This document shows positions 29,172 to 38,392 of a DNA stretch of 64,000 nt, one piece after another. The notes under the pieces are model-generated. The model was given only the letters and a program-made list of their open reading frames with translations. It ran no database searches and was not told the DNA's origin. The DNA is from Sphingobium sp. CR2-8 (GTDB lineage Bacteria > Pseudomonadota > Alphaproteobacteria > Sphingomonadales > Sphingomonadaceae), in the NCBI RefSeq assembly GCF_035818615.1, contig NZ_JAYKZY010000002.1:560501-624500 (forward strand). Direction: 5' to 3'. Numbering within the stretch: the first letter of the stretch is position 1; every line of letters starts with the position of its first letter. The translations under genes and the position numbers were made by a program.

Positions 29172-30302
29172 ATGACCACCATCCCGCCCAGCCTCCTGCC
29201 TGAAGGCCTGTCCGATCGCCTGCCGCCGCAGGCGCAGGCGTCCGCCCGCCTGACGCGCCATGTGCTCGATACGGTCGCGACCCATGGTTATGAACGGGTC
29301 ATGCCCCCGCTCGCGGAGTTCGAGGATACGCTGACCCAGCGGCTGAAATCCATGCGGGCGCAGGATCTGGTCCGCGCCGTGGACCCCGTGTCGCAGCGCA
29401 GCCTGGCCTTCCGCCCGGACATGACCGCACAGGTCGGCCGCATCGCCGCCACCCGCATGGCGACCGCCCCGCGCCCGCTACGCCTGTCCTATGCCGGGCC
29501 GGTCATCCGCCAGAAGGCGAGCCAGCTGCGGCCCGAGCGTGAGACATTGCAGCTGGGTGCGGAGCTGATCGGCAGCGACAGCGTCGCCGCCGCGGTCGAG
29601 ATCGTCAACGTCGCGATCGAGGCGCTCCAGGCGGCGGGCGTCACCGGCATCACGATCGATTTCACCTTGCCCGACCTGATCGACGCGCTGGCGGCGGGGC
29701 CGCTGCCGCTGGGATCGCAGGAACTGGAGGCCGTCCGCGCCGCGCTGGACGCCAAGGATGCCGGCGCGCTCGCCGCGATCGGCGAGGGCGCTGCCGCCTA
29801 TCTGCCGCTCATAGAGGCGACCGGCCCGTTCCACGCGGCGATGGATCGGCTGGAGGCGTTCGACGCGCGGCTGGGCGGCGCGATCGCCAGCCGCATCGTG
29901 GGGTTGCGCGCCATCGCCAGGCCGATCGGCTGGGACATCACCCTCACGCTCGATCCGACCGAACGGCATGGGTTCGAATTTCAGAACTGGTTCGGCTTCT
30001 CCATCTTCGCCGAAGGCTTCGTGGGCGAGATCGGCCGGGGCGGCAGCTACGCTATCGCCCGCGCCGACGGGGCGGACGAACCGGCCATGGGCTTTTCCCT
30101 CTATCCTGATCCGCTGATCGACGCGGGCTTCGGTGGGGAAGCGCCCAGGCGTCTGTTCCTGCCATTGGGGCATGACGCCGCCCGCGCCGCCGCGTTGCGG
30201 GCCGAAGGCTGGCACAGCGTCGCCGCCTTGTCCGAAGGGGAGGATGGCGCGGCCCAGCGCTGTTCCCACTGGCTGGATGGCGCAGAGCCACGCGCCTACT
30301 GA
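29172..30302 (+). CDS. hisZ: ATP phosphoribosyltransferase regulatory subunit
   Basis: HisZ is a catalytically dead histidyl-tRNA synthetase paralogue that complexes with short-form HisG to start histidine synthesis. The 376-residue product shows PEGLSDRLPPQAQ, YERVMPPLAEFEDTL, the class II aminoacyl-tRNA synthetase motif 2-like FRPDMTAQVGRIAATRM and RLSYAGPVIRQ, and the GRGGSYAIARADG segment. hisG is not in the window. purA follows after 145 bases, the hisZ-purA pairing that is common in sphingomonads. Confidence 0.93.
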   Translation: MTTIPPSLLPEGLSDRLPPQAQASARLTRHVLDTVATHGYERVMPPLAEFEDTLTQRLKSMRAQDLVRAVDPVSQRSLAFRPDMTAQVGRIAATRMATAPRPLRLSYAGPVIRQKASQLRPERETLQLGAELIGSDSVAAAVEIVNVAIEALQAAGVTGITIDFTLPDLIDALAAGPLPLGSQELEAVRAALDAKDAGALAAIGEGAAAYLPLIEATGPFHAAMDRLEAFDARLGGAIASRIVGLRAIARPIGWDITLTLDPTERHGFEFQNWFGFSIFAEGFVGEIGRGGSYAIARADGADEPAMGFSLYPDPLIDAGFGGEAPRRLFLPLGHDAARAAALRAEGWHSVAALSEGEDGAAQRCSHWLDGAEPRAY

Positions 30303-30447
30303 CTTGACTTCACCGGGGCAGCGCGGCTAACGCGCGCCCCGTAACAGGGCGCCCGCAACGATAGCGCGCGCCCGCTTGATCCCACCGGCATGCCGAGTCC
30401 CGTCGAAGGGCATGGCCGGTCCGCGCGGCGGGCGGAGGACTGTATCT

Positions 30448-31737
30448 GTGGCAAATGTGACCGTGATCGGCGCCCAATGGGGTGACGAAGGCAAAGGCAA
30501 GATCGTCGACTGGCTGTCGGAGCGCGCCGATGTCGTCGCCCGTTTCCAGGGCGGCCATAATGCCGGCCATACGCTGGTGGTAGGCGAAAAGGTCTATAAG
30601 CTCTCGCTGCTGCCCTCGGGCATCGTGCGCGGCACGCTGAGCGTCATCGGCAATGGCGTGGTGCTGGACCCCTGGCACTTCCGTGACGAGGTTGCCAAGC
30701 TGGCCGCGCAGGGCGTCACCATCACGCCCGACAATCTCCAGATCGCCGAAACCTGCCCGCTGATCCTGCCCTTCCATCGCGACCTCGATGGCCTGCGCGA
30801 AGACGCATCGGGCGCGGGCAAGATCGGCACCACCCGTCGCGGCATTGGCCCCGCCTATGAGGACAAGGTCGGTCGCCGCGCCATCCGCGTGTGCGACCTG
30901 GCCCATCTGGACGATCTCGACCTCCAGATCGATCGCCTGACCGCGCATCACGACGCGCTGCGCGCCGGCTTTGGCGAAGCGCCGATCGACCGTGCCGCGC
31001 TGGTCGCGCAACTCACCGAGATCGCCGACTTCATCCTGCCCTTCGTCAAGCCCGTCTGGCTGACGCTGAACAAGGCGAAGGCGGACGGCAAGCGCATCCT
31101 GTTCGAAGGCGCGCAGGGCACGCTGCTCGATATCGACCATGGCACCTATCCGTTCGTGACATCGTCCAACACGGTGGCAGGTACGGCGGCCAGCGGCACC
31201 GGCCTTGGCCCCAATGGCGCAGGCTTCGTGCTGGCGATCGTGAAGGCCTACACCACCCGCGTCGGCTCCGGCCCGTTTCCGACCGAGCTGGAGGACGCCA
31301 CCGGCCAGCGGCTGGGCGAGCGGGGCCATGAATTCGGCACCGTCACTGGCCGCAAGCGCCGCTGCGGCTGGTTCGACGCCGTGCTGGTGCGCCAGTCGGT
31401 CGCCGTGTCGGGCGTCACCGGCATCGCGCTCACCAAGCTGGACGTGCTGGACGGGTTCGACACGCTGAAAATCTGCGTCGGCTACAAGATCGGCGACCAG
31501 ACGTTCGATTACCTCCCCGCCCATGCGCAGGACCAGGCCAAGGCGCAGCCGATCTACGAAGATATCGAAGGCTGGCAGGACACGACGGCCGGCGCGCGCA
31601 GCTGGGCCGATCTGCCTGCGCAGGCGATCAAATATATCCGCCGGATCGAAGAGCTGATCGGCTGCCCGGTCACGCTCGTGTCGACTTCGCCGGAACGCGA
31701 CGACACCATCCTCGTCCGCGATCCCTTCGCGGATTAA
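30448..31737 (+). CDS. purA: Adenylosuccinate synthetase
   Basis: Joins IMP and aspartate with GTP to make adenylosuccinate, the first committed step to AMP. The 429-residue product has the GTP-binding GDEGKGK motif, [12 protein letters not shown], the [20 protein letters not shown] loop (given in two pieces: [23 protein letters not shown]), and the [12 protein letters not shown] segment. I start at the GTG at 30448 behind GGCGGAGGA, which places [15 protein letters not shown] at the terminus as in other PurA; the frame is open upstream but that part has no family similarity. Confidence 0.97.
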   Translation: MANVTVIGAQWGDEGKGKIVDWLSERADVVARFQGGHNAGHTLVVGEKVYKLSLLPSGIVRGTLSVIGNGVVLDPWHFRDEVAKLAAQGVTITPDNLQIAETCPLILPFHRDLDGLREDASGAGKIGTTRRGIGPAYEDKVGRRAIRVCDLAHLDDLDLQIDRLTAHHDALRAGFGEAPIDRAALVAQLTEIADFILPFVKPVWLTLNKAKADGKRILFEGAQGTLLDIDHGTYPFVTSSNTVAGTAASGTGLGPNGAGFVLAIVKAYTTRVGSGPFPTELEDATGQRLGERGHEFGTVTGRKRRCGWFDAVLVRQSVAVSGVTGIALTKLDVLDGFDTLKICVGYKIGDQTFDYLPAHAQDQAKAQPIYEDIEGWQDTTAGARSWADLPAQAIKYIRRIEELIGCPVTLVSTSPERDDTILVRDPFAD

Positions 31738-31742
31738 CGACG

Positions 31743-31925
31743 ATGGCCGAGCAACGCTTCGAACGCCACAAGCAGCCCTGGACCCAGGATGAGGTCCAGA
31801 AGCTGCACACGCTGGCGAAGAAGGGCATGGGCCTCAAGGCCATAGCCAAGGCGCTGACCCGCACTGAGGAATCGGTCAAGGCCAGAGCCAAGGAAGACGG
31901 GCTGAACATCGCCAAACTGCGCTGA
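31743..31925 (+). CDS. Small conserved protein, HTH/SANT-like
   Basis: A 60-residue basic protein five bases after purA, so almost certainly cotranscribed with it. The segment PWTQDEVQKLHTLAKKGMGLKAIAKALTRTEESVKARA (quoted in parts: PWTQDEVQKLHTLAKKG, LKAIAKALTRTEESVKARA) looks like a trihelical SANT/Myb-like or resolvase-type helix-turn-helix. Such short proteins are common in alphaproteobacteria, mostly of unknown role. DNA binding is inference. Confidence 0.75.
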   Translation: MAEQRFERHKQPWTQDEVQKLHTLAKKGMGLKAIAKALTRTEESVKARAKEDGLNIAKLR

Positions 31926-31928
31926 CCT

Positions 31929-31954
31929 GTTCCCCGGCGAAGGCCGGGGTCCAG
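31929..31954 (+). repeat. Palindromic intergenic repeat unit
   Basis: Single unit GTTCCCCGGCGAAGGCCGGG... between the small HTH-like gene and the flavin reductase. Same sequence as the units at 45844-45869 and 43728-43753. Confidence 0.75.
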
Positions 31955-32027
31955 ATCCACGCCACAGGGGCTGGACGGCAACCGACGGCGATGCGAAAAG
32001 CTCTGGTATAATATTGGAAGGCTTCGC

Positions 32028-32603
32028 ATGGCGCTCGACATTCTCGTCCTCTACGGCTCCTATCGACGCGGCCGACTGGGCATCCGCCTGGCCGACTATA
32101 TGGTCCGGGGTTTCGAAGGGCTGGGCCACAAGGCCGAACTGGTCGATGCGAAGGCGATCGATCTGCCCATGCTCGACCTGCGCTACAGCGATTATCCGCC
32201 GGGTGAAGCGCCTGCCGCCATGGCCTGGCTGTCGCAAAGGCTGAGCGTTGCCGATGCCTTCGTCTTCGTCGCGGGCGAATATAATCGCGGCATGCAGCCG
32301 GGCCTTAAAAATCTGGTCGATCATTATCTCAAGGAATTTGATCGCCGCCCGGCCGCCATCGCCAGCTATTCGATGGGGCGCTTTGCCGGGGTCAACAGCC
32401 ATGCCGACTGGACGGTGACGCTGTCGGCCATGGGCATGGCGGTGGTGCCCGAACGGCTGAGCGTCGGTCAGATCGGCCAGACGCTGGACGAAGCGGCCCA
32501 GCCGCAGGGCGAGGGCGGGGCGGCGCTGGAGCGCGGCTTTGCCGGTTTCGCGAAAAGCCTGATCTGGTGGGCGGAAGCGGCTAAGGCCGCGCGCGAGCGC
32601 TAA
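32028..32603 (+). CDS. NADPH-dependent FMN reductase family protein
   Basis: A flavodoxin-fold oxidoreductase of 191 residues. The N-terminal LVLYGSYRRGRLGIRLADY is the FMN phosphate-binding loop, AFVFVAGEYNRGMQPGLKN corresponds to the conserved P-E-Y-N-x-x-x-P-G-x-L-K-N signature (here AGEYNRGMQPGLKN), and SYSMGRFAGV follows. It could be a quinone, azo or chromate reductase; the sequence does not say which. GGAAGG precedes the ATG. The 3' end overlaps the convergent membrane-protein gene by 23 bases. Confidence 0.9.
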   Translation: MALDILVLYGSYRRGRLGIRLADYMVRGFEGLGHKAELVDAKAIDLPMLDLRYSDYPPGEAPAAMAWLSQRLSVADAFVFVAGEYNRGMQPGLKNLVDHYLKEFDRRPAAIASYSMGRFAGVNSHADWTVTLSAMGMAVVPERLSVGQIGQTLDEAAQPQGEGGAALERGFAGFAKSLIWWAEAAKAARER

Positions 32604-33186
32604 GCCGCCGGTCGATCCAGACCAGCGCATGCCCCGCGGCAGCGAAACCGATCGCGATCAGCGCGGCGTTGAGCGCAACCTGTCCAATCCCGAATTTTGC
32701 CACGTTGATGAAGGGATAGGCATAATGCCCTTCGGCCGTCCCGCGTAGGAGGGCGTAGGGGAGGTAGGCGGCCGGAAAGATCGCCCACAGCCACGGATCG
32801 CGCCATCCCAGCCGCCCCTTGCGCGCGAAGGCGATCCACCAGAGTGGCACGAGCAGCGGCGTCACCTTGTGCAGCAGCGTATCGGCCAGCAGCGCGCCGC
32901 CGCTCAAGGACAGCAGCCCGCGCAACAATAGTCCGTAGATGATGCCGACCAGCAGGATGGACAGCAGCATGCCGCCCACCCGCCGGGACGACACCGCGCG
33001 ACCCAGCGCGATCGCGCCCAGGGTCAGGACGACGAAGATATTCGCCCATATGGTGAAGAAGCGCAGCAGCGTCCAAAGCGTCTCCGCGATCGATCCGGTC
33101 TGCCCCAGCGTGGCGTCGAACTGAACCACCAGCCCCGCCAGACTGACCAGCGCGACCACCGCCGCCGCGATCCGCTTTCCCGTCAT
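32581..33186 (-). CDS. Pr6Pr family membrane protein
   Basis: An integral membrane protein (201 residues) with about six transmembrane helices: AAAVVALVSLAGLVVQF, FFTIWANIFVVLTLGAIAL, LLSILLVGIIYGLLLRGLL, the middle DTLLHKVTPLLVPLWWIAF, LWAIFPAAYLPYALLRG, and VALNAALIAIGFAAAGHAL. The F-T-I-W-A-N and H-K-V-T-P-L motifs identify the Pr6Pr family (also found as FAR-17a/AIG1-like); no biochemical function is established. I choose the ATG at 33186 because GGGGAG sits just upstream; ATGs at 33192 and 33210 are in frame. Confidence 0.85.
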   Translation of the reverse strand: MTGKRIAAAVVALVSLAGLVVQFDATLGQTGSIAETLWTLLRFFTIWANIFVVLTLGAIALGRAVSSRRVGGMLLSILLVGIIYGLLLRGLLSLSGGALLADTLLHKVTPLLVPLWWIAFARKGRLGWRDPWLWAIFPAAYLPYALLRGTAEGHYAYPFINVAKFGIGQVALNAALIAIGFAAAGHALVWIDRRLSARARP

Positions 33187-33318
33187 CCCCATCTCCCCTT
33201 CTGTCGCCATTCAACGACTTGCGATCCGGTGGGTTGCGTGCAGTGCAATATTTCGTTTCGCTAACGGAGCATTTGCCGCCCGGGTGCGTTGCCCCAGTCC
33301 TGATTTGCGGAGACTTGC

Positions 33319-34203
33319 ATGATCGTCGACCCCGTTCCCAGCCTGCGTCGGATGGCGTCCGAAGTGTGGAAGCCGCTGAGCGTCCTGTTCATTTGGGACT
33401 GCGTCGTCACCATCACTTACTATCTGCTGCCCTTCAAGGCGCCGTCCCTTCCGCTCACCATATTCGGTACGGCCCTGGCGCTGTTCCTGGGGTTCCGGTC
33501 GAACAGCGCCTATCAGCGCTGGTGGGAAGGGCGCGTATTATGGGGCGCGATGATCAACGCGTCGCGCAGCCTGGCGCGCGCCACCCGCAATTTCCTGCCC
33601 GATCCGGAAGCGCGCGATCTGAAACGCGAAATCGTCAAGCGCCAGATCGCCTATGTGAATGCGTTGCGCAGCCAGTTGCGGCGGCAACCGATCGGCGAAG
33701 AGGTGACCAAATTCCTGGAGGAGCGGGACAAGACCCATGCCCTCGCGCGGACCAATGCGGCCAACGGCCTGCTCGACAGCACCGGTCGACGGATCGACAT
33801 CGCCCGGCGCGAAGGGTGGATCGACACCATCCAGCAGGCGCAGATGGAAGCGGTGCTGATCGATATTTCCAACGCGCAGGGCGGCATGGAGCGGCTCAAA
33901 AATACGCCGCTGCCCGTGCAATATCGCTATCTGCCGACCCTCTTCACCCACCTCTTCTGCCTGTTCCTGCCGATCGGCCTGGTCGAGACGCTGGGCTTGG
34001 CGACGCCGCTCGGCTCAACCGTCGCGGGGCTGATGTTTCTGGCGGTCCTGCGGATCGGCGACGATCTGACCGATCCCTTCGCCAACACGGTGCACGACGT
34101 GCCCCTGACCGCCATGTGCCGCACGATCGAGATCGACCTGCTCCAGTCGATCGGCGACCCGTCCCCCGACCCCGTCACGCCCGCACGTGGGGTGCTCTGG
34201 TAG
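33319..34203 (+). CDS. Bestrophin-like anion channel
   Basis: A bestrophin/YneE-type membrane protein of 294 residues, expected to form pentameric chloride or anion channels in the inner membrane. Signature segments are PLTIFGTALALFLGFRSNSAY, QRWWEGRVLWGAMINASRSLAR and the conserved second membrane part LFTHLFCLFLPIGLVETLG with DDLTDPFANTVHDVPLTAM. GGAG lies seven bases before the ATG. It stands alone between convergent neighbours. Confidence 0.92.
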   Translation: MIVDPVPSLRRMASEVWKPLSVLFIWDCVVTITYYLLPFKAPSLPLTIFGTALALFLGFRSNSAYQRWWEGRVLWGAMINASRSLARATRNFLPDPEARDLKREIVKRQIAYVNALRSQLRRQPIGEEVTKFLEERDKTHALARTNAANGLLDSTGRRIDIARREGWIDTIQQAQMEAVLIDISNAQGGMERLKNTPLPVQYRYLPTLFTHLFCLFLPIGLVETLGLATPLGSTVAGLMFLAVLRIGDDLTDPFANTVHDVPLTAMCRTIEIDLLQSIGDPSPDPVTPARGVLW

Positions 34204-34215
34204 CCAACCTTCCAC

Positions 34216-34245
34216 CGTCACCCCGGGCTTGCCCCGGGGTCATGG
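34216..34245 (+). repeat. Palindromic intergenic repeat unit
   Basis: CGTCACCCCGGGCTTGCCCC... between the convergent bestrophin and symporter genes; related to the 49322-49411 pair. Confidence 0.7.
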
Positions 34246-34271
34246 CGACGAACTCCTAAGAGCGCGCGCCG

Positions 34272-35606
34272 TCACGCCTTCCGGTCGTCGTCCACCATGT
34301 CGGGCGCGAGTTCCAGGCCCGCACGACCCTGCGCCACACTATGCGCCGGGGCCTTGGGATGGGGCACGTCGATCGGCTCCTCGACCTCCAGCATTCCTTC
34401 CCATTTGGTGATGACCGACGTGGCGATCGCATTGCCCAGCACGTTGGTCGCGGTGCGGCCCATGTCCATGAAGTGGTCGACCGCCAGGATGAAGGCGATA
34501 CCCTCGACCGGCAGATCGAACTGGCCCAGTGTCGCGGCGACCACCACCAGCGACGCGCGCGGCACCGCGGCGATGCCCTTGCTGGTCACCATCAGGACCA
34601 GCAATATGGTGATCTGCGTCGCGATCGGCAGGTCGATGCCATAGGCCTGCGCGATGAAGATCGTCGCAAAGGTCGAATACATCATCGACCCGTCGAGGTT
34701 GAACGAATAGCCCAGCGGCAGCACGAAGCTGTAGATGCGGCGCGGGATGCCGAAGCGATCGAGCTGCTCCAGCATCTTGGGATAGGCGGCCTCGGACGAG
34801 GCGGTGGAAAAGGCGATCAGGATCGGTTCACGAACATAGCGGATCAGCGTGAACATCCGCTTGCCCAGGAAAATCGATCCCGCGCCGAACAGCAGCAGCC
34901 ACAGGCAGAAGAGCGCGATGTAGAATTCGCCCACCAGCGCGCCATAGGTCTTGAGCACGCCCAGCCCCTGCACCGTCACCGACGAGGCGAGCGCGCCGAA
35001 CACCGCGAAGGGGGCAACGCGCATGACATAGCCCGTCACCTGCAACATCAGTTCGACCATCGCCTCGATCAAGGTGATGATCGGCTTGCCCTTCTCGCCG
35101 ATCGCGGTCAGGCCGACGCCCACGAACAGCGAGAAGACGACGATTTGCAGGATCTGGTTTTCGGCCATCGCGCCGATCATCGACGTCGGGAAGACATGCA
35201 GGATGAAGTCGCGGAAATTGAGCGCTTCGGTATTGACGCCTGCGTCCGCGCCCGACCGGACCAGGTTCAGCCCTTCGCCCGGCGCGAAGAAATTGACGAA
35301 GATCAGGCCCAGTGTCAGCGATATCAGGCTGGCGATGATGAACCAGGCGAGCGCCCGCCCGCCGATCCGCCCCAGCGCCGCGCTGTCGCCCATATGGGCG
35401 ATGCCCGCCACCAGCGTGGAAAAGACCAGCGGCGCGATGATCATCTTGATGAGGTGCAGGAAGATGTCGGCCAGCAGGTGGAAATATCCCGCCACATCCT
35501 TTGCCAGCGTTTCGTCGCCGCCGACCCAGAGATTGGCCACGAAGCCGGTCAGGACCCCCATGACCATGCCGATGAGGATGAAGGCTGTCAGTCTATTTCG
35601 CATCAA
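34272..35606 (-). CDS. Dicarboxylate/amino acid:cation symporter (DctA/GltP family)
   Basis: A secondary transporter of the SLC1-like DAACS family, 444 residues, that imports C4-dicarboxylates or acidic amino acids with Na+ or H+. Family landmarks are the N-terminal LIGMVMGVLTGFVANLW, the serine-rich re-entrant loop region FSTASSEAAYPKMLEQL, the NLDGSMMY motif, the QITILLVLMVTSKGIAAVPRAS second loop and FILAVDHFMDMGRTATNVLGN near the C-terminus. The tail after about residue 410 is acidic and soluble. Which substrate it takes cannot be read from sequence. Confidence 0.94.
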   Translation of the reverse strand: MMRNRLTAFILIGMVMGVLTGFVANLWVGGDETLAKDVAGYFHLLADIFLHLIKMIIAPLVFSTLVAGIAHMGDSAALGRIGGRALAWFIIASLISLTLGLIFVNFFAPGEGLNLVRSGADAGVNTEALNFRDFILHVFPTSMIGAMAENQILQIVVFSLFVGVGLTAIGEKGKPIITLIEAMVELMLQVTGYVMRVAPFAVFGALASSVTVQGLGVLKTYGALVGEFYIALFCLWLLLFGAGSIFLGKRMFTLIRYVREPILIAFSTASSEAAYPKMLEQLDRFGIPRRIYSFVLPLGYSFNLDGSMMYSTFATIFIAQAYGIDLPIATQITILLVLMVTSKGIAAVPRASLVVVAATLGQFDLPVEGIAFILAVDHFMDMGRTATNVLGNAIATSVITKWEGMLEVEEPIDVPHPKAPAHSVAQGRAGLELAPDMVDDDRKA

Positions 35607-35769
35607 GTTCCTCCGGGCCGCATCCGCGCCCGTTCCGTTAATCGTCTAGGCAGCCGACACCTAACAGGCGCTGGGGAAGCCCGCAATCGGCGCGCATCCC
35701 GTCGCTTGGGGTCGGTCGTATAAGGGAAGACGAAGCAGCCCCGTCTTTCCACGCCCCGCCTGCCGATCG

Positions 35770-36357
35770 TCAGGGGTAGAGCAGACCTTCGGACCAGTCC
35801 GTTCCGGATATTTCGAAGGTGCGTGCGAACAGGCGCCGTTCGTGCAGCCGATGTTCGCGATCCTGCCAGAACTCGATCCTCTCGGGTGTCAGACGAAAGC
35901 CCGACCAATGGGGCGGGCGCGGCACCGGGCCGCCTTCGAACCGGGCGCTCGCCTGATCGAACCGGTCCATGAAGGTCTGTCGGTCGGGCAGGGGGCGGGA
36001 CTGGTCGGACGCCCAGGCCCCCAGCTGGCTGTCGCGGCCGCGCGTGGCGAAATAGGCGTCGGCCGTAGCGTCGTCGACCGGGCCGACCGATCCTTCGACA
36101 CGGATCTGGCGGCGCAGCGATTTCCAGTGGAGCAGCAGCGCGGCGTGCGGATTCGCGATCAACTCGCCCGCCTTGCGCCCTTCGAAATTGGTGTAGAACA
36201 GGAAGCCGTCCGGGCCATGCCCTTTCAGCAGCACCATGCGCACGGAGGGCCGCCCGCGCGCGTCCGCCGTGGCCAGCGCCATGGCGTTGCTATCGTTGAT
36301 CTCGGTTTCGCGCGCCTGCGCATACCATTCGTCGAACAAGGCAAAGGGATCGGTCAT
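35770..36357 (-). CDS. pdxH: Pyridoxamine 5'-phosphate oxidase
   Basis: FMN-dependent oxidase that makes pyridoxal 5'-phosphate from PNP or PMP. The 195-residue product has PFALFDEWYAQARETEINDSN (start of the fold), RPSVRMVLLKGHGPDGFLFYTNF, the KSLRRQIRVEG FMN-binding segment, the substrate loop SDQSRP, and the conserved end PHWSGFRLTPERIEFWQDREHRLHER with the LHER-like PLP contact. Divergent from the DnaJ-like gene. Confidence 0.96.
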   Translation of the reverse strand: MTDPFALFDEWYAQARETEINDSNAMALATADARGRPSVRMVLLKGHGPDGFLFYTNFEGRKAGELIANPHAALLLHWKSLRRQIRVEGSVGPVDDATADAYFATRGRDSQLGAWASDQSRPLPDRQTFMDRFDQASARFEGGPVPRPPHWSGFRLTPERIEFWQDREHRLHERRLFARTFEISGTDWSEGLLYP

Positions 36358-36491
36358 CCCCGGTCTTTAGGCGGTGGCCGCGTCGCTGTCGATAAGCCGC
36401 CTTCCGCCGGGGACGACGGTCGACTTGTCTTGAATGTCGGCGCAGCATCGTCCACATAGTCGTCAAGTGATGCTTTTGTGCAACAGGTAAG

Positions 36492-37415
36492 ATGATGGCC
36501 GATCCCTATTCCATTCTTGGCGTGACCCGCAGCGCAACCGAGGCGGAGATCAAATCCGCCTATCGCAAGCTCGCCAAGGAGCTGCATCCCGACAAGAACA
36601 AGGATAATCCCAAGGCCGCGGAGAAATTTTCCGCCGCCACCAACGCCTACGACCTGTTGTCCGACAAGGACAAGCGCGCCCGTTTCGACCGGGGCGAGAT
36701 CGATGGCGACGGCAATCCGGCCGCGCCCTTCGGCTTTGGTGGCGGTGGCGGTGGTCCGCGCGGCCATGGTGGCGGCTTCGAATCCGGCGGCGCGGATTTC
36801 GGCGATATTTTCGAAGGTCTGTTCGGCGGCGCGGGTCGTCGCGGGGGCGGGGGCGCGGGCTTTGGCGGCGGGTTCGGCCGACAGGCGCCACCGCAAAAGG
36901 GCGCGAACGTCGCCTATCGTCTGGCCGTGCAGTTCGTGGACGCCGCGACGCTGGCGCCGCAGCGGATCACCTTGCAGGATGGCAAGACCATCGACCTGAA
37001 ACTGCCCGCCGGGGTGGAAAACGGCACGCAGATGCGCCTGTCGGGCAAGGGGCAGGCGGGACCGGGCGGGGCGGGCGACGCGATCGTCACGATCGACGTA
37101 AAGCCGCATGCCTATTTCACCCGGGATGGCGACAATGTCCTGCTTAACCTGCCGATCACGCTGGATGAGGCGGTGAAGGGCGGCAAGGTCAAGGTGCCGA
37201 CCGTCGACGGCCCGGTGATGCTGGGCGTCACCGCAGGCGCGACATCGGGCAAGACGCTGCGCCTGCGCGGCAAGGGCTTCACCGGCAAGGACGGTCAGCG
37301 TGGCGACCAGCTCGTCACGCTCCAGATCGACGTGCCGGCCGACGATCCCGCGATCAAAGCGCTGGTGGAAAATTGGCAGGACGAACGGCCTGTGCGCGCC
37401 CATCTGGGCGTGTGA
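36492..37415 (+). CDS. DnaJ-like co-chaperone (CbpA-type, no zinc finger)
   Basis: A 307-residue J-domain protein that should stimulate DnaK. The J domain occupies residues 1-70 with the HPD motif in KELHPDKNKDNP. A Gly/Phe-rich region (FGFGGGGGGPRGHGGGF) follows, then directly the peptide-binding C-terminal beta domains (ITLQDGKTIDLKLPAGVENG, RDGDNVLLNLPITLDEAVKG). The four CxxCxGxG zinc repeats of true DnaJ are absent, which is the CbpA/DjlA-class layout. AGGTAAG precedes two tandem ATGs; either may be used. YihY follows after 15 bases, so the two may be cotranscribed. Confidence 0.92.
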   Translation: MMADPYSILGVTRSATEAEIKSAYRKLAKELHPDKNKDNPKAAEKFSAATNAYDLLSDKDKRARFDRGEIDGDGNPAAPFGFGGGGGGPRGHGGGFESGGADFGDIFEGLFGGAGRRGGGGAGFGGGFGRQAPPQKGANVAYRLAVQFVDAATLAPQRITLQDGKTIDLKLPAGVENGTQMRLSGKGQAGPGGAGDAIVTIDVKPHAYFTRDGDNVLLNLPITLDEAVKGGKVKVPTVDGPVMLGVTAGATSGKTLRLRGKGFTGKDGQRGDQLVTLQIDVPADDPAIKALVENWQDERPVRAHLGV

Positions 37416-37430
37416 TGCGTTAGCCCGCCG

Positions 37431-38375
37431 ATGCCCATGCCTTCGCCCCTGTCGCCCGAATCCCGTCGTCAGGTGGGCCATGGCGCGCGCGCGCGGTTCA
37501 ATCGGCAGATGGACCGGGTGCGGCCGGGATCGCAGATATTCGAGGTGGTGAAGCGCGTCGCGGTCGGCACCTATAGCGACGGCTTCATCCACGCGGGCAA
37601 TCTCGCCTATCTTTCGCTGATGACGCTGTTCCCCTTCTTCATCGTGGCGGCGGCGGTGGCGAGCATCTTCGGCCGCACCCATGATGGCGTTCAGGCGGTC
37701 AACGCCTTCCTCACCACCGTGCCGCGCGGTGTGGCCGACGTCGTGCGCCAGCCGATCGGCGACGTCCTGACCGCGCGCAGCGGGCCATTATTGTGGCTGG
37801 GCGGCCTGGTCGGCCTTTGGACCGTGGGCAGCCTCATCGAAACCATCCGCGACATTTTGCGCCGCGCCTATGGCACGAAAAGCACCAAGCCCTTCTGGCG
37901 CTACCGCCTGGGCGCGATCGGCATCACGCTTTCCAGCGTCTTCGCCCTGATGTTCGCCTTCTCCTTGCAGGTCGCGATCACCGGCCTCGACCAGTTTCTC
38001 CACAATATCCTGCCCTGGGCGGACGAAGCCATCGGTCTGGTCGCCTCTGCCAAGCTGGTGCCGATGGGGATAACCTGCCTCGCCTTATGGTCGCTGTTCG
38101 CGGCGCTGACGCCCACCGCCTACAAGGCGCGCCGCTTCCCCAAATGGCCCGGCGCGGTGGCGACCTCGCTCTGGTGGTACGCCACCGTCCTGTTGTTGCC
38201 GCCCACCTTGTCGCTACTGGGCGGCTATGGTCGGACCTATGGCAGCCTGGCGGGCGTGATGATTACCCTCATTTTTTTCTTTCTCGTGGGGCTTGGCGTG
38301 GTAATTGGCGCGGAATTGAATGCGGCGCTGGCGGAATTTCCCGAAGAGGAACTGGACGAAGCGACGAAGACTTAA
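37431..38375 (+). CDS. YihY/BrkB-family inner-membrane protein
   Basis: An integral membrane protein of 314 residues with about six helices (NLAYLSLMTLFPFFIVAAAVASI, LLWLGGLVGLWTVGSLIETI, FALMFAFSLQVAITGL, GITCLALWSLFAALTPTAY, LWWYATVLLLPPTLSLLGGYG, ITLIFFFLVGLGVVIGAELN; each quoted in part). The G-N-x-A-Y-L-S and G-Y-G-R-T-Y-G-S-L-A-G motifs are diagnostic of the family once called ribonuclease BN. Function unknown, possibly a transporter. fabI starts 17 bases downstream. Confidence 0.92.
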   Translation: MPMPSPLSPESRRQVGHGARARFNRQMDRVRPGSQIFEVVKRVAVGTYSDGFIHAGNLAYLSLMTLFPFFIVAAAVASIFGRTHDGVQAVNAFLTTVPRGVADVVRQPIGDVLTARSGPLLWLGGLVGLWTVGSLIETIRDILRRAYGTKSTKPFWRYRLGAIGITLSSVFALMFAFSLQVAITGLDQFLHNILPWADEAIGLVASAKLVPMGITCLALWSLFAALTPTAYKARRFPKWPGAVATSLWWYATVLLLPPTLSLLGGYGRTYGSLAGVMITLIFFFLVGLGVVIGAELNAALAEFPEEELDEATKT

Positions 38376-38392
38376 GGGAACGGAAAGACGAT

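Noticed and set aside
34341..35723. Plus-strand 460-residue frame opposite the symporter gene
   Set aside because: Shadow of the DctA-type gene; composition is His/Arg/Asp/Gln-rich without motif.
37793..38392. N-terminal extension of fabI
   Set aside because: The open frame upstream of 38393 is the out-of-frame shadow of yihY; FabI proteins begin at MNGLMAGKRG.
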